NCBI RefSeq assembly: GCF_023008405.1
Contig: NZ_CP095376.1
Location: forward strand, 5,790,001 to 5,854,000
DNA: 64,000 nt
DNA from: Amycolatopsis sp. FBCC-B4732
Lineage (GTDB): Bacteria > Actinomycetota > Actinomycetes > Mycobacteriales > Pseudonocardiaceae
Direction: 5' to 3'
This document shows positions 39,453 through 49,200 of this stretch, one piece after another (within the stretch, counting starts at the first letter, position 1; each line of letters begins with the position of its first letter). The notes beneath the pieces were generated by a model, which saw nothing but the letters and a program-made list of their open reading frames with translations, was not told the origin of the DNA and made no database searches. The position numbers and the translations under genes were made by a program.

Positions 39453-39590
39453 GCTGTTGTGCCCCCGCTGTGCGTCGTCCCTCCGAGAAGCCGATGCTAA
39501 GCACCCTCCCGCGTGGCGGCGAGGGTAATTTTTACGCCCACGCGACATCTGGGGAGGCAGTAGCGTCGGGTTCCGGGGAAAGGGGAGCCC

Positions 39591-40640
39591 GTGTCCGTCG
39601 AAACCGCCGGCGCCGTCCGCCCGGCATCGTCCCGGCCCGCCTCCGCCGCGCTGCCCTGGCTGCTGCCGATCCGGCCGCTGCAGGCCGCGGTGTGGGAGCT
39701 CGCGGCCATCGCCGTCCTGCTCGCCTGGCTGGTCGACGGCGTCACGCAGCCGGTGCGGATCGTCGTCAGCGTGGTCGCCGGGCTCGTCGTGCTGCTGACG
39801 TCGGTGCGGTTCGCCGGCCGGCACCCGGCCGGCTGGGCCCTGACGTGGACGGCGTTCCGGCTCCGGCGCCACGACACCCGCCGCGACAGCCCGGACCCGC
39901 TGCTGTCGGTGGCCGGGCCGGTGAAGGTCCGCCAGCACGTCGACCGCGCGGGCAACCGCTTCGGCGTCGCGGAGATCGACGGCAGCTGGAGCGCGCTGGT
40001 GCGGCTGACGCCGGGCACGGGAGCGCCGGGCGCGCTGGCCGACGTCCTGCGCGAGGCCTACCGGCGCACGGACGTCCCGCTGGCTTCGGCGCAGCTGCTG
40101 ACGTGGGCCATCCCGCGCGGCGAGCAGGTGCTGCGCGTCCGCTGGCTGGCGGTCCGCTACCGCCCGGACCAGGCCCCGATCGCGGCACTGGCCCGCGGCG
40201 GCGGCGACCTCGGCGCGCTGCGGAGCACGGCGTCGGCGGCGCTGAGCCTGATGGGCGCGCTGGCCGAGGCGGGGTACCAGAGCACGGTGCTGGAGGCCGG
40301 GGAGCTGGCGAAGGAGCTGCGGGTGGCGCTGGGCGTCCAGGGCCCCGCGACCGGCGCACCCGAGAGCTGGAAGGCGTGGACGTGGGGTGGCGGCGCACCG
40401 CAGATGTGCTTCGCGCCCCGGTCCGCCCGGATGCAGGACTTCGCGGTCCCGGGCGCGGCGTTCACGGCGACGTCGTACACGCTGACCCGGACCGCGGGTG
40501 GGCGCGAGAAGGCGGAAGTGACGATCCGGGTGGGGGCGCGGCCGGGTGCGCCGGTCCCGGTCCCGCCCGCGGCAGTGCCCCTGCACGGCCGGCACGGCGC
40601 CGGGGTCCGCCGGACACTGCCGCTCGCACTGGACAGCTGA
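39591..40640 (+). CDS. eccE: type VII secretion protein EccE
   Basis: 349 residues. Two membrane helices lie near residues 33-55 and 57-75 (AVWELAAIAVLLAWLVDGV, IVVSVVAGLVVLLTSV), then an EccE cytoplasmic domain with FGVAEIDGSWSALVRLTP and QMCFAPRSARMQDFAVPG. EccE sits at the periphery of the ESX membrane complex. GTG start with AGGGGAG upstream. Divergent from eccB by 138 bp. Confidence 0.88.
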   Translation: MSVETAGAVRPASSRPASAALPWLLPIRPLQAAVWELAAIAVLLAWLVDGVTQPVRIVVSVVAGLVVLLTSVRFAGRHPAGWALTWTAFRLRRHDTRRDSPDPLLSVAGPVKVRQHVDRAGNRFGVAEIDGSWSALVRLTPGTGAPGALADVLREAYRRTDVPLASAQLLTWAIPRGEQVLRVRWLAVRYRPDQAPIAALARGGGDLGALRSTASAALSLMGALAEAGYQSTVLEAGELAKELRVALGVQGPATGAPESWKAWTWGGGAPQMCFAPRSARMQDFAVPGAAFTATSYTLTRTAGGREKAEVTIRVGARPGAPVPVPPAAVPLHGRHGAGVRRTLPLALDS

Positions 40641-40641
40641 A

Positions 40642-40696
40642 GTTCGTGAAGGCCACCTTGAGGAACGTGACGTTCCTCAAGGTGGCCTTCACGAAC
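40642..40696. terminator. 26-bp-stem palindrome between eccE and eccD
   Basis: Arms 40642-40667 and 40671-40696 are perfectly complementary around a 3-nt loop (TGA). It lies 2 bp after eccE and 6 bp before the eccD stop, so it can terminate both convergent genes. Confidence 0.8.
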
Positions 40697-40701
40697 TCCG
40701 C

Positions 40702-42072
40702 TCAGCCGCGGACGGCCTCGTAAACTCCCGCGATCATGCCCACGAACGGGACCAGCGACAGCAGCACCAGGAACTCGGACACGTCCAGCAGCCGCGACCA
40801 GTACGGCGAACGCAGCCCCCGCGCCACCCGCGTCGCGTAGACCAGGCACACCACCGCCGCCAGCACGACCGCGCAGCCCGCCGCGAAAACCACCGTGCGG
40901 TTCCCGGAAGCCACCAGCCACACGCCGGCGCACACCAGGCTCACGATCCCGAACCCCACGAGCACCAGCCGCTGGGAACGACCGGCGTACGACCGGGACC
41001 GCAGGATCCACGCCACGCCCAGCACCGCCGCCAGGCCGGCTTCCCACGGGCCGTGCGAAGACAGCACGATCGAAGAAGCCAGCACTACCAACCCGAGCGC
41101 GATGAGCAAGCCCGTCAACACGGCTTGCGCGCGGGACGTCCGGCCGATCATCTCCGTGCCGAGCGACGGCTGTTCGTCCGCGCGGAACGCCTCCATGTCG
41201 TCCGGGACGCGGGGCAGCGGCAGCCTCGCCAGGCGCAGGGACAGCATCGGGGCCACCGCCGCCAGCGCCGTGCACAGCACCGCCGCCACCGAGGCCGCCG
41301 AAGCGGGTGAGACGCCGGCCAGCAGGACCACGCCCGTCGTCACCGCGCCGACGCCCGCCGCGCCGGTGATCGCCACGAACCACGGGAGGCGGTCGGCCAC
41401 CGAGACCGCCGCCAGGACGCCGTACACCGTCACCGCCGCCAAGCCCGCCGCCAGCGGGCCCGCCGACAGCGAGAACAGCGGGTGCGGCGGCAGCACCGAC
41501 ATCCCCGCCAGCAACGCGACCCCGACGCCCGCGACCGCGCCCGCGGCACCGGCCTCGGCGTCGCCGTAAGCGCGGCTGAGCGCGCCGCCGCCGAGCAGCA
41601 GGACCAACGCCAGCAGCCCGGTGCCGATGGGCGCCAGGACGCTGCCGGACGCCGCCGACTGCACCAGGAGACCGCCCGCCAGCAGCAGCACCACCGCGGC
41701 CACCAGGCCGGACCGGCGGGCCACCGACGGGCTCCAGCCGCCGGAGGTGTCGGCGACGCTCGCGATCGAATCGACGACGTCGTCGAACAGCAGCGGACCC
41801 CGCGGGCGTTCCCGCGGGGTCAGGTGGAGCACTTCGCCGTCCCGGATCTGGGCGGCCGCGACGCTCAAGCCGAGGGCCAGTGGTGCCCCGCCGAGCCGGG
41901 AGAGCACCCAGCCGGGGTGCTCCGCCGATGCCTGCCCGGCCGCCCCGGCCAGGCGGACCAGCTGGGGCACCAGCTCGGCGAACGTCGACTGCTGCGGCAG
42001 CGCGACGTCCACGCGGGCCCTCGGCGTGACCACCGTGACCCGCCGCGTCGTCCCGGTGATCGAAGCGGTCAT
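40702..42072 (-). CDS. eccD: type VII secretion protein EccD
   Basis: 456 residues. An N-terminal ubiquitin-like domain (RRVTVVTPRARVDVALPQQS, about residues 9-90) is followed by eleven membrane helices forming the EccD barrel. It begins at ATG 42072, sharing one base with the YbaB stop codon (TGATG). EccD is the main membrane subunit of the ESX complex. Length matches other EccD proteins. Confidence 0.93.
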   Translation of the reverse strand: MTASITGTTRRVTVVTPRARVDVALPQQSTFAELVPQLVRLAGAAGQASAEHPGWVLSRLGGAPLALGLSVAAAQIRDGEVLHLTPRERPRGPLLFDDVVDSIASVADTSGGWSPSVARRSGLVAAVVLLLAGGLLVQSAASGSVLAPIGTGLLALVLLLGGGALSRAYGDAEAGAAGAVAGVGVALLAGMSVLPPHPLFSLSAGPLAAGLAAVTVYGVLAAVSVADRLPWFVAITGAAGVGAVTTGVVLLAGVSPASAASVAAVLCTALAAVAPMLSLRLARLPLPRVPDDMEAFRADEQPSLGTEMIGRTSRAQAVLTGLLIALGLVVLASSIVLSSHGPWEAGLAAVLGVAWILRSRSYAGRSQRLVLVGFGIVSLVCAGVWLVASGNRTVVFAAGCAVVLAAVVCLVYATRVARGLRSPYWSRLLDVSEFLVLLSLVPFVGMIAGVYEAVRG

Positions 42073-42392
42073 CAGATCTCTTTCGCGGCCGAAATGACGG
42101 GCGCGAACTTGGCGTTCGACGCCTCGGCGAGCTTCTGCAGCCCGGCGTTCACCGCCTCGAGGACGATCTCCGAGAGGTTGCGGGCGTCGTACTCGCGGAT
42201 CGCGCGGGGGTCGATGTCGATCGAGGTGAACCGGCCGTCGCCGCGGAGGGTGACGGTGACCTCGTTCTGGCGCGAGTGCGCCTTGACCTCCATCGCCTCG
42301 ACCGTGCGCTGGATCCGCTGGACCTCTTCGGTCTGCTTGCGCACCTGCGCGAGCAGCTCGTCCATGTCCGGCACCGCGTACGGATCGGTCAC
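42072..42392 (-). CDS. YbaB/EbfC-family protein
   Basis: 106 residues. The small alpha/beta fold of YbaB is seen: MDELLAQVRKQTEEVQRIQR, VTVTLRGDGRFTSIDIDPRA, then NLSEIVLEAVNAGLQKLAEA. YbaB proteins bind DNA as dimers, but actinobacterial ESX loci commonly encode such a protein next to WXG substrates, where the role is unclear. GTG start overlaps the upstream gene as GTGA. Confidence 0.82.
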   Translation of the reverse strand: MTDPYAVPDMDELLAQVRKQTEEVQRIQRTVEAMEVKAHSRQNEVTVTLRGDGRFTSIDIDPRAIREYDARNLSEIVLEAVNAGLQKLAEASNAKFAPVISAAKEI

Positions 42393-42859
42393 TGTGCTTT
42401 CCCTTCGTGCTGGCGGACGCGGACACTGCCCACGAACCGCTGGAAACCGGGTGAGAGCCGACGCGCGGTCGCGGGCGCGGCCGTGCAGGCGAGCTCGAGC
42501 ACCAGCCGGTCCGCCGGCACCGCGCCGGGAACCGTCAGGTGCACCTGGGTCTGGATCAGCTCGTCGCCTTCGCCGGTGCGCAGGCGCAGCAGCTGCATGA
42601 CGCCGGGCGCGGCCGGGTCGCCGACGTCGCGCCGGCTCAGCACTTCGAGCCCGGCCAGCGTGCGGGAAAGCCGTTCGACGGCTTCGGCGGCGATGGCGTC
42701 GATCGACGCGTCGTCCGGCCGCTGCTGCACGCTGACCGTGATGTTCGGCGTGAACTCCTCGCCCGGCACCGGGTGCACGGCGACGAAGACCGCACCCGAG
42801 TCGCCCGGGTCGACGGCGGTCCAGCCGTCCGGGATGACGAAGTCGAGGGGAAGCGTCAT
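42389..42859 (-). CDS. small PsbP/MOG1-like protein coupled to the WXG effector
   Basis: 156 residues. DFVIPDGWTAVDP, AVFVAVHP, FTPNITVSVQQ and HLTVPGAVPADRLVLELACT suggest the LpqN/PsbP/MOG1-type fold also found in DUF1795 proteins, some of which chaperone toxin effectors in type VI systems. No signal peptide, so it is cytoplasmic. Its ATG shares one base with the stop of the upstream WXG gene. A chaperone or immunity role is inference from position. Confidence 0.55.
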   Translation of the reverse strand: MTLPLDFVIPDGWTAVDPGDSGAVFVAVHPVPGEEFTPNITVSVQQRPDDASIDAIAAEAVERLSRTLAGLEVLSRRDVGDPAAPGVMQLLRLRTGEGDELIQTQVHLTVPGAVPADRLVLELACTAAPATARRLSPGFQRFVGSVRVRQHEGKAQ

Positions 42860-44220
42860 CACAGCCCCACGTACGAAACGGCGTCGTCCCAAGCGGAGCC
42901 GACCGCGTTGGCGGCGTCGTTCGCGGCGTGGCCGACCGCGTCGACGGCCGCGCCGCCGTACTCGCCGATGGTGTGGCCGAGTTTGGGCAGGTCGATGTCG
43001 ATCTTCGCGCCGACCCCGGCGCCGAAGCCGAGGGCCGCGCCCGCCTTGAAGTTCACCTTGATGTGCCCGGCGTCGTAGACGGCTTGGGCGTCGAGCTGGG
43101 CGCCGATGCCGTACTGCAGGGTGCCGTTCGCGCCGACACCGATGCCCGCCACGTCCGCGGCCACTTCGCCCTCGACCTTGCCGCCGACGAAGGCGTTCGC
43201 GTGCGCGCCCACGCCGTGCGCGCCGATCGTGCCGGACGCGCTCGCCTCGCCACCGGCGAAGACCGTGCCCTTGGCGTGCGCCGAAGCGGGACCCCAGTCC
43301 CCCTTGGCTTCGGCTTCCTCTTTCAGCGCGGCCAGTTCGGTGTGCCCGGACGCGCCGGCGTCCCAGCCCTTCGAAGTGATCTTGCCGTCGTACTCCGGGG
43401 TGAGCCCGTCCTGCTCGTGCTTGAACTTGTAGTACGTGATCTCGGTGTTGCGGCCGAGCTTGTCCTTGACGGTCTCCGGCTTCGGCTGCCCGAACGGCGT
43501 GTCCGCCTTCTTCGGCGCGCGAGTGCCTTCGAGGCCGTCCCAGGTGAGCTTCTTCCAGCCCGAGTTCCCGAACCACGACGGGGCCGTCCGGGGCCGCTTG
43601 CGCCCGTCGAGCGGGCTGCCGCTCAGCCAGCCCAGCGGGCCCCAGGTCTTCTTGCCCAGCTTGTATTCGAGGCGCTGGGTGCCCTCGGGCGGGAAGAGCT
43701 CTTCGAGCGCCTCGGAGAACTCGTCGACGACCTGGCGGGCGGCCTGCACGCTCTGTTCCCCGAGCTGCCGGGCGGCCTGGATGAACGCGCCGACCGAGCC
43801 GGAGTTCACCGCGCGCGCCTGGGCGGTCAGCTGCTGGGCGTACTGGTCGAACTGCGCGAGCACCGAGTCCACGGCGGCTTTCGCCGACTGGACGAGCTGC
43901 GACGCGGTGGCAAGCCGTTTCGCCTGGTCGTCCAGTTTCGTGGCGGCGTCGGTGAGTTCTTCGCCGAGTTTTCCCGCCGCCGTCGCGAACGCGGTGTAGG
44001 CGTCGCCGTCCCAGTCCGCGTGCAGCGTCTTCGCCGACTCGTCGACTTCGCGGGCCTTGCCCGAGACCGTCGAAGCCTGGGTGGCGACCCGCTGCGACGC
44101 GGCGCTCAGCGCCCCCGGATCACCGGTGACGCGCCTCTGGCACTCGACGAGCACGCGCCGGTACCCGGACAGCACGGAGCTGACCACCCCCGACGCGTCG
44201 ACGACCCCCGAGGACCACAT
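42859..44220 (-). CDS. WXG-type ESX substrate with Gly/Ala-rich C-terminal domain
   Basis: 453 residues. Residues 1-150 are helical with DWDGDAYTAFATAAGKLGEE, a WXG-hairpin substitute. A linker (160-260) has Trp-rich LGKKTWGPLGWLSGSP. From about 310 to 430 the sequence alternates small and hydrophobic residues (GGEASASGTIGAHGVGAHAN, AFVGGKVEGEVAADVAGIGV), a pattern seen in amphipathic beta strands and glycine-zipper pore formers. Possibly a secreted membrane-active effector. No known toxin domain recognised. Confidence 0.6.
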   Translation of the reverse strand: MWSSGVVDASGVVSSVLSGYRRVLVECQRRVTGDPGALSAASQRVATQASTVSGKAREVDESAKTLHADWDGDAYTAFATAAGKLGEELTDAATKLDDQAKRLATASQLVQSAKAAVDSVLAQFDQYAQQLTAQARAVNSGSVGAFIQAARQLGEQSVQAARQVVDEFSEALEELFPPEGTQRLEYKLGKKTWGPLGWLSGSPLDGRKRPRTAPSWFGNSGWKKLTWDGLEGTRAPKKADTPFGQPKPETVKDKLGRNTEITYYKFKHEQDGLTPEYDGKITSKGWDAGASGHTELAALKEEAEAKGDWGPASAHAKGTVFAGGEASASGTIGAHGVGAHANAFVGGKVEGEVAADVAGIGVGANGTLQYGIGAQLDAQAVYDAGHIKVNFKAGAALGFGAGVGAKIDIDLPKLGHTIGEYGGAAVDAVGHAANDAANAVGSAWDDAVSYVGL

Positions 44221-44223
44221 GGG

Positions 44224-45285
44224 CTAGTTCCCGGCCGCGTCGTAGCCGACGTGCTGGCTGAAGTGCTTGCCGTTGTAGTCCAGGTCGATGTCGAGGTCGA
44301 AGTCCTGGCCGCCCGGAGCCTCCACAGTGGACTCCCCGGTGGTGAGGTTGGTGTGGATGACGACCTCGTCGGCGCTGTGCACCGGCGCCGCCGGCTGCGT
44401 CACCGGCGCGGGCTGCGTGACCGGCGACGGCTGGACCGGCACGCTCGCACCGTGCTGCGCCGGGTCGACGGCGATCCAGCTGTTCGCCGGGTTCAGCGGG
44501 GTGCCGTTGCCGGACACCGCCGCACCGCCACTGGAGCTCGGCGAAGAGCCGGCGAGTGCGGGCGGGGTGTAGTCAGTGAACGAGGGCTGCTGCGGGATCC
44601 CTCCGCCGCTCCCGCCCGCCACCGCCTGCTGCCCGGCCGAGCTTGCCACCGGCGGCGGGGACTGGGGCGCCGTCACCGGGGTGTTCCCGATCGACGGCGT
44701 CGTCGCGCCCGCACTGCCGGAGTCGTGGTGGAAGAGCTTCTCGATCTCGCCGATGACCTGCGCGAGCGTGGTGATCTGCTGCGCGAGGTCGACCGCGCCG
44801 AGCGCCTTGAGCAGCGCGCCGATCGCGGTGATGAACGCCCGCAGCGACGCGCTCGTCGCGGTCGACAAAGCGACCGCCGCGCCGTAGGTCCACGGGTTCG
44901 ACATCAGCGAGGCGACCGTCGGGTTCACCGCGGCCACGACCGAGCGGTACGCCTGCTGCGCCGTCTTGACCAGCGTGCCGGACACGCCGAGCAGCTCGGC
45001 GCCCTTCTGCACGACGTTGATGATCGTCTCGAGCTGCTTCAAGGAGTCGGAGATCTTCTTCAGCGCCGACTCGCTCGCCGCGCCGGACCAGATCTTGCCG
45101 AGCTGGTCGGCGGCCTTGGTGAGCTCGGAGTACATGCTCAGGAACTGCTCGGCCTTCTTGACCAGGTCGACCACGTGCTTGGCGATCTGCTCCGGCTGAC
45201 CGGTGACGATCTGCGGCAGGATGGTGATCGGCCCGCCCGAAGACGCGGTCGCGTCCATCGCGCTGGAGTTCGGGAAAGTCAGCAT
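44224..45285 (-). CDS. ESX-associated candidate substrate with helical N-domain and Pro/Ser-rich tail
   Basis: 353 residues. About residues 25-185 are helical with an IWSGAASESALKK turn like the WXG hairpin and hydrophobic helices near 125-165. A Gly/Ser/Pro-rich linker (190-300) leads to a short acidic C-terminal segment with DFDLDIDLDYNGKHFSQHVG. No YxxxD/E motif is evident after the first hairpin. Lies 3 bp upstream of the WXG-Gly gene and is in the same operon. Confidence 0.6.
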   Translation of the reverse strand: MLTFPNSSAMDATASSGGPITILPQIVTGQPEQIAKHVVDLVKKAEQFLSMYSELTKAADQLGKIWSGAASESALKKISDSLKQLETIINVVQKGAELLGVSGTLVKTAQQAYRSVVAAVNPTVASLMSNPWTYGAAVALSTATSASLRAFITAIGALLKALGAVDLAQQITTLAQVIGEIEKLFHHDSGSAGATTPSIGNTPVTAPQSPPPVASSAGQQAVAGGSGGGIPQQPSFTDYTPPALAGSSPSSSGGAAVSGNGTPLNPANSWIAVDPAQHGASVPVQPSPVTQPAPVTQPAAPVHSADEVVIHTNLTTGESTVEAPGGQDFDLDIDLDYNGKHFSQHVGYDAAGN

Positions 45286-45316
45286 CGGACCTCACAGAGT
45301 CTCGGGGTGCGGAGGG

Positions 45317-46090
45317 TCAGACGACGGAGGCGGGCCGGTACACGCTGACCCTCGCCAGCCCGCTGATCCGGGCGTCGAGGAGCCCGTGGTTGTACAGGCG
45401 GCCGCCGTCGCCGGCGACGCCGATGACCGGCTGGCGGTCGGAGAACAGCAGTGGTTCGACCACCACGACGTCCCCGCTGTGCACGCCGCCGGGAACGTCG
45501 GAGAAGGTGCGGGCCGTGCCCGCGTAGACCTCGATCAGCCCGACCCGCGCCTGGTTGTCGGCGTCGCCGGCGAGCCAGTCGTTGAAGTCGGCGACCCCGT
45601 GGAACCGGGCGTCGGTGATCGGGTGGTCACCGAGCCCGCCGAGCCGCGCGTCCCCCAGGTAGCGCAGCACGTTCCCGACCGACGACGGCTCGCCGTGGGC
45701 ACCCGCGCTGTCGTTGATGGCGAGGGTGGCGAGCTCCGACGCGTGCGAGTTGCCCCAGATCGACGAGGACGGCGCCGTGCTCCCGTCGTGCCCGCCGCCG
45801 TAGCCGGCCGCGGCGGCCTGGTCGGCCGCCTGGTAGGCGTCCGCGCTGGCCTTGACCAGCCCGTTGATCTGCTGCAGCAGCTGCAGGAGCGTCCGGACGG
45901 CGGTGATCTGGCTGGAGTGCAGGGCGGCGTTCGCGGCGGCGACGGCGCTGCCGAAGGTCGCGAACGACATCGGCTGCACGACCAGGCGTTCCAGATCGGC
46001 CACGGCGTTGATGCCGTGGGCCAGGATGCCCCCGACATTACCCACGGCGGAGCGCATCGCCTCGGGCTCAGCCCGGTACTCGCCGGCCAT
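45317..46090 (-). CDS. WXG-like ESX substrate with YxxxD motif
   Basis: 257 residues. Helical N-terminus AEPEAMRSAVGNVGGILAHG, with AYQAADQAAAAG containing YQAAD, which fits the YxxxD/E type VII export signal. The C-terminal 150 residues form a beta-rich domain (VGLIEVYAGTARTFSDVPGG, VVVVEPLLFSDRQPVIGV) of unknown function. ATG 46090 follows a strong AAGGAG. First gene of the minus-strand substrate/eccD operon. Confidence 0.68.
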   Translation of the reverse strand: MAGEYRAEPEAMRSAVGNVGGILAHGINAVADLERLVVQPMSFATFGSAVAAANAALHSSQITAVRTLLQLLQQINGLVKASADAYQAADQAAAAGYGGGHDGSTAPSSSIWGNSHASELATLAINDSAGAHGEPSSVGNVLRYLGDARLGGLGDHPITDARFHGVADFNDWLAGDADNQARVGLIEVYAGTARTFSDVPGGVHSGDVVVVEPLLFSDRQPVIGVAGDGGRLYNHGLLDARISGLARVSVYRPASVV

Positions 46091-46232
46091 GGGTCTCCTT
46101 CCGGATGGCTTGTCCGGCTGAGCGTAAGTTCGTCCCCGGAAGCGGGCGGACGGCAAAAGTACCCACCGCGACGGGACGGTAAGTGGCCAAAATACCGGTC
46201 AGAGCCACCCCGATCCGCTGGAGCATTGCCCC

Positions 46233-49200
46233 ATGAGCCTGTCCCCCGAGCGTCCTTCCGAGATCGTGCTGCAGTCGCCGCCGATGCTCCCGAAGAGCTC
46301 GTCCGGCGGGATGGTGCAGCTCATGATGTTCCTGCCGATGATGCTCGGCATGGGCGCGATGTCGTTCGTCTACATCGGACGTGACGGCGGGGTGATGACC
46401 TACATCTTCGGCGCGCTGTTCATCTGCGCCATGGGCGGCATGGTCGTGATGTCGCTCGGGCGCGGCGGGATGGCGAAGAAAGCGCAGATCAACGACGAGC
46501 GCCGCGACTACCAGCGCTACCTCTCCGGGCTGCGCGCCCAGGTCCGCGACATCGCCGACGGGCAGCGCGCGGCCATGGTCGCCGTCCAGCCCGACCCGGC
46601 CGACCTGTGGGCCTACGTCGAGTCCGGGAAGCTGTGGGACCGGCGGCCCACCGACTCCCAGTTCGCGCAGGTGCGCGCGGGCACCGGGCCGCAGCGGCTG
46701 GCGACGCCGTTGAAGGCCCCGCAGACCGTGCCGCTGGAAGACCTGGACCCGGTGTGCTCCACCAGTCTCAAGCACTTCATCCGCACCTACTCGACCGTGG
46801 ACGGCCTGCCGGTGGCGTTGTCGCTGCGGTCCTTCGCCGCGGTGACCCTCGCCGGGCGGCGCCCGGACGTGCTCGGCCTGACCCGGGCGCTGCTGTGCCA
46901 GCTCGTCGCGTTCCACTCCCCCGGTGACCTGCGCGTCGCGATCTGCGTGTCGCCGGACCGCCAGCACGACTGGGAATGGGCGAAGTGGCTGCCGCACGCG
47001 ACGGCGGCCGGCGCGACCGACGCCGTCGGCTCCCGGCGCCTGGCCGCGGACTCGGCGGCGGGACTGGCGGAGCTGCTCGGCGCGGACCTCGGCGAGCGCC
47101 CCGCGTTCAGCCGCCGCGCGGCGAGCCAGCTCGACCTGCCGCACCTCGTCGTGGTCGTCGACGGCGGCAACGCGCACGGCGAACCGCGGCTGATCGGCGA
47201 AGACGGCCGGCTCGGCGTCACCGTGCTCGAAGTCGGGCAGGAGCACCCGCGGACGTACTCGACCGAGCGGCTGCTGAGCCTGCACACCACGCCCGACTCG
47301 CTCGGCATGGTCGTCGGCGACGCCACCGAGCAGCGGCTCGGCTTCCTCGGCCGCCCGGACATCCTCGACCGCGGCGCCGCCGAAGCGCTGGCCCGCATGC
47401 TGACGCCGTTGCACACCCCGGCCGCGGTCGTCGGCGAGAAGCCGATGTCGTCGACGTTCGGGCTGTCGGGCCTGCTCGGCATCGGCGACCCGCGCGACAC
47501 CGACACGGCGGTGACGTGGGCACCGCGCGCGGCCCGCGACCGGCTGCGGATCCCGCTGGGCGTCAACCCGGACGGCCGCCCGGTGGAGCTGGACCTCAAG
47601 GAGTCGGCCGAGGGCGGGATGGGCCCGCACGGCCTGGTCATCGGCGCGACCGGGTCGGGCAAGAGCGAGCTGCTGCGGACGCTGGTGACGGCGCTGGCCG
47701 TGATGCACTCGTCGGAGACGCTCAACCTGGCGCTGATCGACTTCAAGGGCGGTGCGACCTTCGCCGGGATGACCGGCCTGCCGCACACCTGCGCCGTCAT
47801 CACCAACCTTTCCGACGACCTCGCGCTGGTCGACCGCATGGCCGACGCGCTGAACGGCGAACTGCTGCGGCGTCAGGAACTGCTGCACGCGGCCGGGAAC
47901 TACGCGTCCGTGCGGGACTACGAGAAGGCGCGCGCGGACGGCGTCCCGCTGGACCCGCTGCCGTCGCTGCTGGTCATCATCGACGAGTTCAGCGAATTGC
48001 TGTCCGCCCGGCCGGAGTTCATCGACCTGTTCGTCGCGATCGGCCGGCTCGGGCGGTCGCTCGGCATTCACCTGCTGCTGGCTTCGCAGCGGCTGGAGGA
48101 GGGCCGGCTGCGCGGGCTCGATTCCCACCTGTCGTACCGGGTCGGGCTGCGGACGTTCTCCGCCGCGGAAAGCCGCGCGGTGCTGGGCGTCGCCGACGCC
48201 TACCACCTGCCGCCGGTGCCGGGCTCGGCGTACCTGAAGGCCGACACCGACACGCTGATCCGGCTCAAGGCCGCGTACGTCTCCGGGGAACTGCCGCCGC
48301 GCAGCACGGTCGTGCGCGAAGACGGCCAGGAGCTCGGCGTGCTGCCGTTTTCGCTGGCCCCGGTGGAGATCCCGGTGACGACCGAGATCGAGGACGCGCC
48401 GAAGGCCGACGGCACCGGCGAGACGATCATCCACGCGATGCTGTCCCGGCTGGAGGGCCGCGGGCCGTCCGCGCACCAGATCTGGCTGCCGCCCCTGAAC
48501 GAGCCGCCGACGCTGGACCAGCTGCTGCCGCCGCTGGGCGAGGACGCCGCGCGCGGCCTGTGCCCGCTGGGCTGGGGCGGCAACGGGAAGCTGACGATCC
48601 CGGTCGCGCTGGTGGACAAGCCGTTCGAGCAGCGCCGCGACATGATGTGGGCCGACTTCTCCGGTGCGGGCGGGCACGCGCTGATCGTCGGCGCCCCGCA
48701 GACCGGCAAGTCGACGCTGATGAAGGACATCGCGGGCATGCTCGCGCTGACCCACACCCCCGCCGAGGTCCAGTTCTTCGTCCTCGACATGGGTGGCGGC
48801 GCGCTGGCCCCGATCGCCGGGCTGCCGCACACCTCCGGCTACGCCACCCGCCGCGACGCGCAGCGCTGCCGCCGGGTCGTCGCCGAGCTGACGACGTTGC
48901 TCGAACAGCGCGAGGAGTTCTTCGCCGCCAACGGGATCGAGTCGATCACGACGTTCCGGCAGCGCCGCGCGGAGTTCACCGAGAGCACCGACGGCCGCGA
49001 GTTCGGCGACGTGTTCCTGTTCGTGGACAACTGGACCACGATCCGGCAGGAGTACGAGCAGCTGGAGGAGCAGATCACCGGGCTGGCCGCGCGCGGACTC
49101 GGGTTCGGCATCCACGTGATCGTCTCGCTCAACCAGTGGATCGGCGTCCGCGCCCAGCTGCGCGACGCGATCGGCACGCGCTTCGAGCTGCGCCTGGGCG

